A stretch of 64,000 nucleotides of DNA from Hypericum androsaemum (GCA_963995505.1 OZ023194.1:13388428-13452427); one strand, 5' to 3'. Counted from the stretch's first letter, positions 12,211-23,567 are shown. A program made the numbers and translations. Notes: generated from the letters alone by a model not told the origin.

Positions 12211-12582
12211 GTCTTACTCCCTTTCTTTTCCATGAAAACTTCTTTAAAAGACACTTAAACATAAATGCTAGTAAATTAATAGGTGCTAACAAATGTATCT
12301 AATCATGCCCATTTGCCTTCGTACATGAATCCGTCCCTTTGTATTTTGTGCATGAATCATCTCTTGGTATCATGCACATGAATTTGCCTCGGGATACAAA
12401 CTCTCTCTTGTAGCCAGCATCACTTTCAAATACAATAACTTATGTGAACCTTTTGAGTAAATAGAGAGGTTTATTTGGCCATTATTCCTTTTTGTAATTT
12501 TGATTTGAATTGATGAATGTGATACTGGCAAAAAGATCGCTTTAGGTGCCAGATGCATCATTTAATTCTGTCATTTAATATT

Positions 12583-12862
12583 GGGTAAATTATTCTCAGG
12601 TCCCTAATTTATAGTTTTATTATTCACAAGTCCTTGACTTTCGAAAATAGTGTATGAAGTCCCTACTTTTTAAGAAAATATTCGTCTAAGGTCCCTAGTC
12701 ACCGGATCGAAGATTTTCTCCGGAGATTTTTAAGAAGAGCGATCCAATAGGGACCTCAGACCAATATTTTCTTAAAAAGCAGGGACTTCATACACTATTT
12801 TCAAAAACTAGGGACCTGTGAATAATAAAACTATAAACCAAAGACCTAAAGATAATTTGCCC
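12583..12862. mobile_element. MULE-type MITE with perfect 9-bp target duplication
   Basis: A 280-bp element with inverted ends of about 120 bp (GGGTAAATTATTCTCAGGTC at the left; GGGCAAATTATC at the right, read inward). It is flanked on both sides by TTTAATATT (12574-12582 and 12863-12871). A 9-bp duplication and long inverted ends fit Mutator-like elements. There is no coding capacity. A relative lies at 36165-36383. Confidence 0.88.
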
Positions 12863-12871
12863 TTTAATATT

Positions 12872-13964
12872 TATGTAGGTGGCCACATGACCCTACTCTA
12901 CTCTATATTTTATTTTTCTGATTTTACAAAATCCTTACAAAAATTCATCGTTTAATCTCTTTTTTCGTCACTTGGACCATGAATTAAAAAAAATACAAAT
13001 TGTAGAATATCTACCATATAATTTGTTAATATTAGTATATCAATACCCCACTCCAATTGATTAGAATTTGAGTGGCGATGGTCCAATGGCGGAGACGATG
13101 TTGGTAGGCAACAAAATTTGAGTGGAGTGCTTGTGGAGAATATTAATTGCCTCCCCATCTCAATGCTAGTGGTTTAAACCTTGTGACTTTATTTTCTTTT
13201 TCTTGTGGTCTTATTGTTTTGCTTGATGAGTTAGGTAAGAAATGTGTTTAGTACTAGCAAAGAATCTAATGTGATAGTTGCCCACTGGTCGTGGATGTGA
13301 GGCGCTTTTTTTCGAACCAAAATTAATTGATTCTATTATTACCAGAAATGGGTGGTTTAAAAAAAGTCATAATGATAAAAGATGTCATACATGACCTGAA
13401 ATAAAATTCGAGCTTAGCTCCTCTCTTATTCAATGGCGGGTCCATTTGGTGGAAGCAACAAGCAATCTTTGTACTGGAGTAATGTAGTCCTGGCTCTTCC
13501 TCCATTGCTAGGCATAAAAGGTCGCTGTATACTTCATCAAGGAAATATAAACTAAGATTTGGATCTTCCCGAACGATGTTTAGCTTACCTAATTGAAAGT
13601 GTATAAACCGAGGGTGCATTTGTCCCCGTATTTTACTCTTCTTACCCACTGTTTTTTTATTCCCATAAAATGGTGGTCGTCAACGTTTTTTAGGTGGACA
13701 CTTGACTCGTACAATTTTTAGACCTGACATTTTCATAAAACATTTTAAAATTAACACATTTTTTTGGAAAATTCTCATATAATTATGGTGAAGAAAATAT
13801 TATAGAAAACAAGAAAAATGTTTATATAGAAATATTTATAGATATATATTTCACTAAAAAACTTGTTACACAAATTTAAATACATAAATATCTCTTGTTT
13901 AACATATTTTGATTCATATAAGCAACGTATTTTTTATATTGAATAGATGAACAAGCATTGATTA
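12872..13964. other. intergenic, nothing recognised
   Basis: The longest frame (108 codons, 13649-13323, minus) contains SDLLCLAMEEEPGLHYSS but matches no family I know and has no supporting splice or composition signal. Confidence 0.5.
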
Positions 13965-14480
13965 TAGTCATAAAATAAGGTACACATCAAGTCATTAAGT
14001 CTTTGTCGATATATTCTTACATGTCTCGTAAGCGCAAGTTAAAATGAATATAGACCAAGTTATACACAGCATCAAGCTCCCAAAATTCACGCTTAACCGC
14101 AGCTGAATCTAATTAACGAGCTCGATCTCTATTTACCAAGCCAACTTTAGTTTTGACTTGGGAGAAATATAACATCATCTTAAACTAATTAGTGATCTAA
14201 AAGAGAAATAGTTTCTGCAATAATCAAGCCTAGAAAGCTTCATCTCACACTGAAGCCACCAAAAACTAACACTGTCGGGAGACAGAGGGAGGGGGAGGTC
14301 GGAGGTCATTGGTGTGGCATCCCCCCCCCCCCCCCCCCCCCCCCGAGTTTTTCTAGCGAATATGGGAAGAAAATTTACCCCTTGGTTGGGTTGAACCTTA
14401 TTAACCAAAAAAATTTGGGTTGCAAATTTGTTCAAACTACTCGGTCTGACAAAATTTCGATTGATTTGTAAGGTTAGCGA
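13965..14480. repeat. dispersed repeat, copy 2, with a 24-base poly-C tract
   Basis: A diverged copy of the repeat at 7095-7690. It contains an uninterrupted run of 24 C at 14321-14344, which is unstable and may be of uncertain length in the assembly. Confidence 0.65.
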
Positions 14481-14883
14481 ATTTAGCGCCAAGCCCGAGA
14501 TAGTATTCACTTTGATCAGCAGTCAGATTGATTAGATCATGTTTTTAAAACCTTGATATTAATTTCTAAGTAACAGGTTTATATTGGGGCATATGTTTAC
14601 AAAAATTATGGTTAATTAATTTTTGAATTAATATTATTATCAACAACAGACCATTTAAATTTACGTTTAAAACAGAACATATAAATTTACCAACCTACAC
14701 ATTTAGAAACTTACAAGTTTAAATTTAGCAAAGCAATTAAATTTTAGTTCATTATTTGATATTGGAGCGGAGGCGAATGTTAATTAATTTTTTTTAAAAG
14801 TCCCTGTCACTGCCAGTTGGGGTCCTGGGGAAGCACTATCGGGTGGACTCCGTAATTCTTTTATATTTTAATTATTTTATACT

Positions 14884-15445
14884 CGTAATATTTCGTAAAT
14901 GATATGTACTGTCCGAAATGCTTTGAGTGATTTGATTGATACTATCCATACAAACAATGTGCACCTTCTTTTCTGGCACACATTTGGAGAGAACTCCAAG
15001 GTTAAACGCGTTTAGCCGGGAGTAAGATCAAAATGGGTGACATACTGGAAAGTTTCCGGAATGCGTGCGAGTGAGGACAAAGCACGCAGGAAAAGACCTG
15101 TGTTGGTCTGTGGAGCCAGTCGGTCAGATCACGGGGCGTCACATATGGTATCAGAGCAAATACGCTTCTGAGAATGTTCTGTATTCTGTCTGGCGCGACG
15201 ATGTCGCGTAATTAAGGAGGGGTGAATGTGATACCCCGTAAATAGTATGTACTATTTAAAATACCTTAAGTGATTTGATTGGTACTATCCATAAAAACAA
15301 TGTGCACCTTCTTTTCTGGCACACATCTTGAGAGAACTCCAAACTTAAACGTGTTTGAGCGGGAATAGGATCATGATGACAAAGTACGCTAGAAAAGACC
15401 TGTGTTGGTCTGTGAAGCCAGTCGATTAGATCACAGGGCGTCACA
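14884..15445 (+). mobile_element. TRIM-like miniature LTR retrotransposon
   Basis: Two direct repeats, about 14884-15143 and 15227-15445 (219 bp), share CAATGTGCACCTTCTTTTCT, AAAAGACCTGTGTTGGTCTG and a GGGCGTCACA end. The right copy begins TGTGATACCCC and ends in CA. Just after the left copy is TGGTATCAGAGC (15146-15157), the standard plant primer-binding site for initiator tRNA-Met. Just before the right copy is a purine-rich AAGGAGGGGTGAA. The internal region is only about 83 bp, so the element encodes nothing and depends on other elements. The left LTR's outer border is diverged and no 5-bp duplication is clear. Confidence 0.8.
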
Positions 15446-16303
15446 CTACCCATTTTGAAAATATAGATGTTTTTTTTACCTATTTGGAAAAAACTCCCAT
15501 GGTGAAATAGTTGTAGAAATTATTTTAAACGAGTAAATAACAAAAAATTGGGGAATGATTCTTGGTGGTGGTGCTGCAGTATCACTTACTAAATATATTA
15601 TTTATCATAAGTAAATAATTAATGATAACGGAATTGTATAATTTTGAACCAAAGATGTCTATCAGTGGTCGTGGATACGTAAGAATGTCTATTAGTCAAG
15701 TTAAATTTGGAGCTATTGAACCATGATTTAATCGAGGTCAGAGTTAAAATCTTAACAAAATGTAATTATTTAGTGTAATAATTTATTTTAAAAAAAAATT
15801 CCACGCTGATAGGAACTTCACAAAATTTGATTTGATTCCACATTGATCTAACATCTAAAAAACCAATAACAAAAAATTAACAAATCATACATGAAAAAAC
15901 ATGTTTGTGTAACATGAGAGTTGTCATTTCCATAATATTGTGAAAGACATGAAAAAAGATATTTTTAATTTTTCTTATAGTAAATTTTTGTTTGAATCTC
16001 TCGTAATAAGAATCGTGATTAGGAGTAATAACAAACAGATCCTTACATTTAGGGAAGATTATCATTTCTCCACTTGTAAAGAGAACGAAATGAGGTGAAA
16101 GAAGAGAGACCAAAACAGCAAAAAAATTTCTCCGGCGCTTCTTCTTCTCCGTGGCAAAAAAGCTATCTTCTTTCATAAACCCTAAACACATCTCTCTTTC
16201 AATGTCGGAAATAAGTGTCCTTTGACCTTGGCGTGCGTCAGCACAAGCCGCAGGGAGGAGAACCCACCACCTGTTCGATGAATTGCGTCACAGACAGAAA
16301 AAC
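15446..16303. other. intergenic and PPR gene 5' region
   Basis: AT-rich spacer, then from about 16080 a transition to the denser composition of the PPR gene leader. No TATA box or upstream gene was fixed. Confidence 0.4.
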
Positions 16304-17734
16304 ATGCGCTCCTTGCTCATTCCCAGACGACCGGCCGTTTCCAACTTTGTCTCCCGGTTCTTGCACTCTCTGGCTCAGAAGGGACATTGTCCCGACCCGC
16401 CATTGGGGCTCAGGGAGATCTGTTACGCAGTTTCGAGGTCGGTCGGGGGCTTGGACGAACTAGAGTCAAGCCTGGATCGCCAGTTCAGGGCCCACCTGAC
16501 GTCACCCCTGGTTGCGCAAGTGGTTGATCACTGCGAGAGCGAGGCGCCCGCGAGGCGGCTTCTGAGGTTCTTCCTCTGGTCGAGGAAGGTTCTGGGGCTG
16601 GAGCTGAGGGACGAGGAATTTAACCGTGTGGTTCGGGTTGTAGCCAAGAAGAAGGATCATGTTGGGGTTGAGATGCTGCTCGTGGAGATGGCGAAGGACG
16701 GGCGCGCAATGGAGCTGCGGACTTTTAGCGTGGTGGCCAGTGCGTTGGTGAGGATGGGGAGAGAGGAAGAGGCGTTGGGCGTGTTTAAGAACTTGGAGAG
16801 GTTCAAGTGCGAGAGGGATGGCTCGGCCGTGGTGGCCATTGTGAGTGCGCTTTGCGAGAAGGGGCACGCAAAGAAAGCTCAAGGAGTGGTTAGGCATCAC
16901 AAGGATAAAGTGTCCACCTTGGAGATGGCTAGCATTTATAAGAGTGTTTTGTACGGATGGGCAGAGAGGAAGGATGTCAAAGAAGCGAGGAGTGTGATCA
17001 AGGAAATGAAGGGGGCCGGGATAATGCCGGACTTGTTTTGCTATAACACGTTCTTGAAAGGATTGTGCGAGTGGAACGTGGTGCACAATCCTTCAGGGCT
17101 CGTCCCCGAAGCATTGAATGTTATGATGGAGATGAGGTCTTACAGAATTGAATCGAACTCGATCAGTTACAATGTCTTGCTTTCTTGTCTTGGAAGGGTC
17201 AGGAGAGTTAAGGAGGCTTGTAGGGTGCTTGAGTTGATGAAGAGCTCTAGCTGCAGGCCAGATTGGGTTAGCTATTATCTCGTCGCGAGGGTATTGTACC
17301 TGAGCGGGAGGTTCGGCAAGGGTAACAAGATCGTGGATGAGATGATCGACGAGGGAGTAGTTCCCGGACCAAGGTTTTACTACGACTTGGTCGGGGTCCT
17401 CTGTGGAGCAGACAGGGCGAGCTTCGCTATCGAGCTGCTTGATCGGATGAAGAGGACCTCATCGGGCGGGTATGGACCGGTATACGATATCCTTATACCG
17501 AAGCTTTGCAGAGGCGGGGAGTTCGACAAGGGAAAGCAGCTATGGGATGAAGCCAGTGCTATAGGAGTCACTCTTAGTTGCTCAAGAGATGTGTTGGATC
17601 CCTCAGTTACTGAGGTGTTCAAGCCATCAAGAAAGGCGGATGAAGAGGTGAAGCTTGTAGGCTTCACCAAAGTGGATAATAACACACCAGTGATTGGAGG
17701 AAGAATGATGAGAAAGAAAAGAGCAAGAAAATGA
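16304..17734 (+). CDS. P-class pentatricopeptide repeat protein, probably mitochondrial (At5g61370-like)
   Basis: PPR proteins bind organelle RNA in a sequence-specific way and act in its processing or translation. This intronless frame encodes 476 residues from ATG 16304; no in-frame ATG lies closer upstream. The first 30 residues (MRSLLIPRRPAVSNFVSRFL) are basic and hydroxylated, as expected of a mitochondrial presequence. From about residue 140 to 425, roughly eight degenerate 35-residue repeats follow, for example MASIYKSVLYGWAERKDVKE and SISYNVLLSCLGRVRRVKEA, with P-type spacing. There are no E, E+ or DYW domains, so C-to-U editing activity is not expected. The basic tail ends RMMRKKRARK. 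Codon use is GC-richer than the flanks. It sits next to TOC1 in divergent orientation, as I recall for Arabidopsis At5g61370/At5g61380. The frame is intact. The RNA target cannot be read from sequence. Confidence 0.93.
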   Translation: MRSLLIPRRPAVSNFVSRFLHSLAQKGHCPDPPLGLREICYAVSRSVGGLDELESSLDRQFRAHLTSPLVAQVVDHCESEAPARRLLRFFLWSRKVLGLELRDEEFNRVVRVVAKKKDHVGVEMLLVEMAKDGRAMELRTFSVVASALVRMGREEEALGVFKNLERFKCERDGSAVVAIVSALCEKGHAKKAQGVVRHHKDKVSTLEMASIYKSVLYGWAERKDVKEARSVIKEMKGAGIMPDLFCYNTFLKGLCEWNVVHNPSGLVPEALNVMMEMRSYRIESNSISYNVLLSCLGRVRRVKEACRVLELMKSSSCRPDWVSYYLVARVLYLSGRFGKGNKIVDEMIDEGVVPGPRFYYDLVGVLCGADRASFAIELLDRMKRTSSGGYGPVYDILIPKLCRGGEFDKGKQLWDEASAIGVTLSCSRDVLDPSVTEVFKPSRKADEEVKLVGFTKVDNNTPVIGGRMMRKKRARK

Positions 17735-19104
17735 GGGGGAAACTTGTAGGTGTACCCAAGTAAATACATCTATAAAATTCGAACTCGAAAATTCTTGTTA
17801 GAATAGAAAAAATCAATCACCAACGGACTTGAATGCTCGATTGGTACAATTATTTTATGTATACGTGATACTCCACGATGGGCAAGATTAAATATTTCAA
17901 TAAAAGTTTTATGGGTCTAACGCGTTATTAGCTAATGGTATTCTCTAATCACTTTTTCTCCCCCAAGTTTTTTCCTCTCAAGTTGCAGTCACGTATCTAC
18001 ATTGTGTTACTTAACAGTGGAAAATTTTATATCTTCCAATGATTATGATGCAACCGACACGGAGTTGAAGAAATTTCCTTGGACAGCGCTTTATAAGTGG
18101 GCAGAATGCGATGCTAATATTTGATAATTCAAATCTTAACAATAAAAAAGATATTATTGAGATAAGTTTTATCGATCCTTCTGAATATCAAAAATTCTGA
18201 TATGAATCTTTGATGGGTGTTAAGCGAAAATGAAATCTTAGAGGGAAAAGAATAGAACAGTAGGTTTCCAGTTTATGGCTTTTGCCTCACTCTTTTGCTT
18301 GTCGTAATAACTATTTTTTAATACCATTTGCATTTGGAATTTACTGAATTTTGATTAATTTATATTCGAACTGCTTGACATTTTTTTAAAATTACAAAAT
18401 TTTTCTAATAAATATTTAACACTATCGCATTTTCAAAACTCAAAATTTGGTTAAGTTAGAAGATTAAACTTTCATATTACTTAACCAATTCTGATTCTCG
18501 TTTTTCGATCTTAAATTTATTCATATATCGTTTTGATTATAATTTGTGTAGCTCCTGTGGTTACATTTATTTTATTCTTAAGAAAATAACCGACCGGCAG
18601 TCCAGAAGAAATAGACCATTAAAAAAGGAACAAAATCCCGAGATCCGACAGATGCACATTACCTGTCTTCCCATAATCAAATATAAAAATAAACACAAAG
18701 AAAGAGCACAAATTTCTTAAAAAAAGACAACCTTCGCCCGTCTTGTCTTAACACGTCCCTCCTCCAAATCTCTCCCTCTCTCTCTACCACCGTCACCTTC
18801 CTACACCTCCACCACTAGGGCTTTTACCCTCCTCCCCGGAGAGAGAAAATAAAAATCCAATCTTTACTCTCTAATAATTCTCAGGTTAGAGAAAGACCCG
18901 AAAAAATGCCGAGCCGGGTAGATGAAGATTCCCTTCTGGTACTGAAAAAGATTACTTTTTTATAGAGAACAGAATCAAGGAGAGAGAAACCGGATCTCTC
19001 TCTCTACCCATCTATCTGTCTCTTTTCTTACATACACTTGTTGAGAGAGAAACAAAGACAAAGATTGGATTTTTAAGGTACCCAGATAGAGAGAGAGAGA
19101 GGTT
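17735..19104. other. spacer with XXT gene leader
   Basis: PPR 3' region, then AT-rich spacer. From about 18740 it is CT-rich (CTCTCTCTCT runs), ending in GAGAGAGAGAGG just before the xylosyltransferase ATG, typical of a plant 5' leader. No other gene is seen. Confidence 0.5.
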
Positions 19105-20514
19105 ATGATGGGGCAAGAGAACCAAGGTGGCGGGAGCTTCAAAACCCAGAAGCGAGCCAGTGGCGGAGGGGGCGGTGGGGCCCTCCCGACGACGACGGCC
19201 AACGGCGGCGTGGGGAGGGCCGGGAGGGCGCCACGTGGCAGACAGATCGGGAAGACCTTCAACAACATAAAGATCACGATCCTTTGCGGGTTCGTGACCA
19301 TCCTCGTCCTACGTGGCACCATCGGCATCGGGAGCCTCTCCTCGCCAGAGTCCGACGCCGTCAACCAGCACCTCGCCGAGGAGACCAGCCGGATCCTCGC
19401 CGAGATCCGGTCCGACTCCGACCCCGACGACCCGGACGACTCCGTTTTAAACCTCTCGTCCAACTCTTCCTCCGCCGGGAACTCCACCGCCTACTCGCTG
19501 GGCCCCACGATCACCGGCTGGGACGAGGAGCGGAAGGTATGGCTCTCGAGGAACCCGGAGTTCCCTAGCTACGTTAACGGTCGGCCGCGGGTTTTGCTGT
19601 TAACCGGTTCGCCCCCCAGCCCGTGTGATAACCCCATTGGGGACCATTACTTGTTGAAGGCCATTAAGAACAAGATTGATTACTGTAGGATCCATGGGAT
19701 TGAGATTGTTTACAATATGGCTCACTTGGATAAGGAGCTCGCCGGGTACTGGGCCAAGCTCCCCATGATCCGGCGGCTAATGCTATCCCACCCGGAAGTC
19801 GAGTGGATTTGGTGGATGGATAGTGATGCTATGTTCACCGATATGGTCTTTGAGGTGCCTGTTAAGAAGTACGATAAGCATAATATGGTGATCCACGGGT
19901 ACCCGGACTTGTTGTTCGAGCAGAAGAGCTGGATCGCGCTCAACACGGGGAGTTTTCTGTTTAGGAACTGCCAGTGGAGCTTGGATTTGCTTGACGCATG
20001 GGCGCCGATGGGGCCGAAAGGGCCGGTGAGGGAGGCAGCCGGGAAGGTTTTGACCGTGAATTTGAAAGGGCGGCCAGATTTTGAGGCGGATGATCAGTCT
20101 GCGTTGATTTACCTGTTGTTGTCGCAGAAGGAGAAGTGGATGGATAAGGTGTATGTTGAGAATCAGTATTATTTGCACGGGTACTGGGCCGGGTTGGTGG
20201 ATCGGTATGAGGAGATGATGGAGAAGTATCATCCTGGGTTGGGGGATGAGAGGTGGCCGTTTGTGACGCATTTCGTGGGGTGCAAGCCCTGCGGGAGCTA
20301 CGGAGACTATCCTGTCGAGAAGTGCTTGAGCAGCATGGAGAGGGCCTTCAATTTTGCTGATAACCAGGTGCTTAAGCTCTATGGGTTCGGGCACAGGGGT
20401 TTATTGAGTCCTAAGATCAAGAGGATCCGGAACGAGACGGATACTCCCTTGGAGTACGTAAACAAGTTCGATATTCGCCGTCCGCTATTTGCCAACAGCA
20501 AATCGATGAGGTAG
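19105..20514 (+). CDS. xyloglucan 6-xylosyltransferase, GT34 family (XXT3/XXT5 type)
   Basis: Golgi type II membrane enzyme that transfers xylose from UDP-xylose to the glucan backbone of xyloglucan in primary cell-wall synthesis. The 469-residue intronless frame starts MMGQENQGGG; the second ATG (19108) gives the family's usual MGQ start. A Gly-rich cytosolic tail (1-50) is followed by a membrane anchor at about 55-74 (ITILCGFVTILVLRGTIG), then a stem with N-glycosylation-type NSS/NST sites. The catalytic domain runs from about 160, with LLLTGSPPSPCDNPIGDHYL, MAHLDKELAGYWAKLP, the DxD motif WWMDSDAMF (Asp239, Asp241), ALNTGSFLFRN and THFVGCKPCGSY. The C-terminus FDIRRP matches the XXT3/XXT5 group rather than XXT1/2. 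Length is normal and no lesion is seen. Whether it is the XXT3 or XXT5 orthologue needs a tree. Confidence 0.97.
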   Translation: MMGQENQGGGSFKTQKRASGGGGGGALPTTTANGGVGRAGRAPRGRQIGKTFNNIKITILCGFVTILVLRGTIGIGSLSSPESDAVNQHLAEETSRILAEIRSDSDPDDPDDSVLNLSSNSSSAGNSTAYSLGPTITGWDEERKVWLSRNPEFPSYVNGRPRVLLLTGSPPSPCDNPIGDHYLLKAIKNKIDYCRIHGIEIVYNMAHLDKELAGYWAKLPMIRRLMLSHPEVEWIWWMDSDAMFTDMVFEVPVKKYDKHNMVIHGYPDLLFEQKSWIALNTGSFLFRNCQWSLDLLDAWAPMGPKGPVREAAGKVLTVNLKGRPDFEADDQSALIYLLLSQKEKWMDKVYVENQYYLHGYWAGLVDRYEEMMEKYHPGLGDERWPFVTHFVGCKPCGSYGDYPVEKCLSSMERAFNFADNQVLKLYGFGHRGLLSPKIKRIRNETDTPLEYVNKFDIRRPLFANSKSMR

Positions 20515-21621
20515 TGGATGGAATCATTGCTAGCACGCCATGTATGTTTGATATGTCATAAGTTGTAGGTAATGTAATACTTTCGTTTACAAGATAGATC
20601 TCATTTGATCACAATTTATAACTCATGCATTGTCTCTTAGTTCTTGTCCTGAGAACCAAAGCTTAGAATTCTTTTATTGAGCTTTACTTTGTCTCCTCCC
20701 TTCCAAGCTCTGTCTGATTGATCAGTGAAAAACAAAACTATACATTAAGCCTTCAGTATGCCGTTTCTTGTGTCACTTGTTCTTTGTATTTTGTTTAGCA
20801 GATAACGATTTTGTATGCTGAGTTGAATTTAGTTATCGGCTTTGGCTTCTTCGCTGGCCCTCGCCTTGATCAAGTTGACTTGAATCTGATGAATTGGGAC
20901 TGATCTAATTAGTTATGGTTACCTTAGGGTAAAAAAAAGATGACACTAGGAAGATTTGTAAGCTGTCCTAAATGTCACCTTGTCAGCTTCTTACTCAATT
21001 TGCAGTGTCCAGGTTTTAAATCCAAGCTCTGTAACAAACGGAAAGGCTAACCAATATTTTCCCGTTGCCTTTACCAGTACAATTAAGAAGTAATTATCCT
21101 ACCATTAGAACACTGTTATAATGATCCAGGCTCTTGTCCAAAAGAGTCTGGATAGGATTGCACATCTTGTAATGATCGAATGATAAATGCTTCGTCTGTT
21201 GATTTGAAGCGGGACACTCAATTTCCACCAACAGATGTAGAATAGGACCATAACATTGAAGTTCAACAGTAAGTGTACATTCTATGATACCTAACATAAC
21301 CATGGTGCTAGATTTGGACTTGGTTCTACCCTCGTGTTCATGCGTATTCCTCCGTGACATGCGTCGAACCAACGCAAGATCTGTGCTGCACTATAGTGCT
21401 AGATTTAGACTCAGTTCTACCTTGCGTTCATAGAACAGTTAGAACTACTGCAGGCTCCAAAACTCGAAATCCGAAACAGAGTCGTTATTCCTCCATTGCA
21501 GGTCTGGGGCAATTGTGAATTCTGTACTGCTCAGCACCATACTATGCCCCTATTTCATACGGATCAGTTCAACAGGGGATGAAAAATATGAAGGAATGGA
21601 CAACCGGTCCCTGGCCGTCGA
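20515..21621. other. XXT 3' region and spacer
   Basis: AT-rich 3' untranslated DNA and unique spacer. A 92-codon frame on the minus strand (21372-21094) shows no recognised domain. Confidence 0.5.
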
Positions 21622-22639
21622 TCAGCTGTTGACGTTGAGACTCCGATAATGCCGGGCCAGCAGCACCTCGTTCATTTGAGCGATCTGGTTCAGAAGCTGC
21701 GAAATTCTCTGCAAGTGGCAGAAAGGAGGATGATGAGTCTCAGAGCACTCATATCTGATGAATCACTAAGCAAGAAGCAGAAGACCGAACTCGATTATGA
21801 ACCAGTCAATCCAGTAGGTGTTTAATACCAGATCGTTTCTACCAAACACGAGTTTGGAGACTATTTGTGGTAGTCCCCAAAATTCTCACAAATCATTTGG
21901 TTGATAACTATTCACAAATCTTCCAGTAATGAAAGCAATTTACCATCAAGAAGGCTACCACTTCTACTGTAATAAAATAATATTTGCTTCAACAAAAAAT
22001 AAAAAATAATACAAATACAAATTTTAAAATAAGTTATTTATATGAAACTTCCACTACAGAAAAGGTCAAAAGTCAAAAGGAGAGAGAGAAACAAACCTCG
22101 TCCTTGTCTCTAATGATCCGCAACAAATGGCCCACGCTATCTTCCCTCCTCCTCCGCCGCAACCTCACCCACAGCCACCACCCGACCACCGCCGCCGCCG
22201 CCGCCCCCACTCTCCCGGCCGGCCAATTCCGCCTCACCACCCCGCAACCAAACCTCAACGAAGCCCATAATCTCCAGACCCTGCACCACAGCACCCGGGC
22301 CGAGGCGGCCCACCATCTTGGCCCGTCCCGGACCAGGCCCGAATCGCCACCCGGGGTGCGTCCCGATTCCCGGAGCGGCGATGGCGGAGACGGCGTCGGG
22401 AGCGGACTTGGGCCGAGCTCGGCCGGGATGAGGTTCTCGTGGCTGCTGGGTGGGAACACGGAGAGGTCCCCGTCGCCGGCGCCAGAGGAGGAGGGGGCGG
22501 AGGGGTATTTCCCGGCGAGGGTGGACCACCAGAGGTTGTGTTGGGTGTTGGTGTAGATGTTGAAGGAATCGAGGGCCTCCAAATCTACGAGTCCTGTTGG
22601 GCTGGTCAAGGAAAGGTTGGTGCTTTGGTCTTCCACCAT
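21622..22639 (-). CDS. uncharacterised plant protein, two exons, coiled-coil-like C-terminus
   Basis: Exon 1 (22639-22097) opens at ATG 22639 with MVEDQSTNLSLTSPTGLVDL and ends RIIRDKDE at a GTTTG donor. Exon 2 (21708-21622) starts after TTGCAG with RISQLLNQIAQMNEVLLARH and ends YRSLNVNS-stop. The join is in phase 0 and yields 209 residues. The N-terminal 75 residues are acidic and Ser/Pro-rich; the middle is low-complexity and Arg/Trp/Ala-rich. The join RDKDE-RISQLLNQIAQMNEVLL makes a plausible amphipathic helix across the splice site, the best evidence for the model. I do not recognise a named family; it may be the At5g61360-type hypothetical protein expected beside this PPR/TOC1 pair. The middle of exon 1 is GC-rich and other frames are open, so a frame error there is possible. 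Confidence 0.6.
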
Positions 22640-23210
22640 TGCTGTGGAGGCTAAAGGTGGAGGCTTTTTGGTTGATTAGAGGGGAAAGGAGCGATCTTTT
22701 TCTAAGAGGAGGAGAACGGGGAGGCCATGTGGGGGGTGAGTGAGGTGCAAGGAGAAGAGGGTTTGGGAAGAACAGAGGTGAAGTGGAATTTTGTGGGGGA
22801 ATTAATGGCTTCCAAGATTTGGTTTTGGACCTTTGATTTTATTAAAAACAAAGGGAAAATGTTTTTTTTTCACAGGAGATCGAACTAAACTTCAGGCTTT
22901 AAATAGTATTATATTTTGTTATCCTCCCAACTAAGATTTTTCTTTTTTTGCAAGGGATATGTTGGTGGTGGAAGTGGTACAAGAATGCTAAAACTGTCCG
23001 AGACGAATTTGGAATGGACGTCTCAAGGCCGGCCTAATGAAAAGGGTGAAAAAAGTACTACGGGCTATGAGCTAAGGAAGAACGATAAAGAGTAAAGGAT
23101 TGTTATTGTTGTGTTGTTGATGCCTTTGCTCTCGTGCCCATGCCTTTCTTATATAGAGACGTCGCCGACTTAGCCCCGTCTTAAACCGCCTTAGTCACAT
23201 TGATACCTAA

Positions 23211-23567
23211 ACCGCCTTAGTTATATCGATGACGCCGACCAAGCCTCGTCTCATGATGAGAAACCCGAACCGCCTTAGACATATCGATGATGCCGACTTG
23301 GTTTCAACTCATGATGATAAACCCAAACTGCCTTAGTCACATCGATACCCAAACTGCCTTAGTCATATCGATGACGCTGACCAAGCCTCGTCTCATGATG
23401 AGAAACCCGAACCGCCTTAGCCATATCGATGACGCCGACCTAGTTCTGGCTCATGATGAAAAACTCAAACCGCCTTAGTCATATCGATGACGCCGACCAA
23501 GCCTCGTCTCATTATGAGAAACCTGAATCGCCTTAGCCATATTGATAATGCCGACCTGGTTCAGGCT
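23211..23567. repeat. ~59-bp tandem array inside the LTR
   Basis: About six copies of a 58-59-bp unit, each with AACCGCCTTAG.CATATCGATG, a GCCGACCAAGCC or variant block, and TCATGATGAGAAAC. One copy is shortened at 23326-23350. Confidence 0.85.

Noticed and set aside
16283..16303. Seven-residue N-terminal extension of the PPR protein.
   Set aside because: The first codon would be TTG; ATG 16304 is the first proper start.
16502..17086. 194-codon frame antisense to the PPR gene.
   Set aside because: By-product of codon use in the PPR gene; no domain and no own signals.
19783..20394. 203-codon frame antisense to the xylosyltransferase gene.
   Set aside because: Mirror of a strongly conserved gene; nothing supports it as coding.
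22137..22556. Alternative long frames on both strands in the GC-rich exon of the 22-kb gene.
   Set aside because: They do not continue into the second exon, whereas the chosen frame does.
23211..23567. CRISPR-like appearance of regular ~59-bp repeats.
   Set aside because: Units are contiguous without spacers and lie in a plant LTR.
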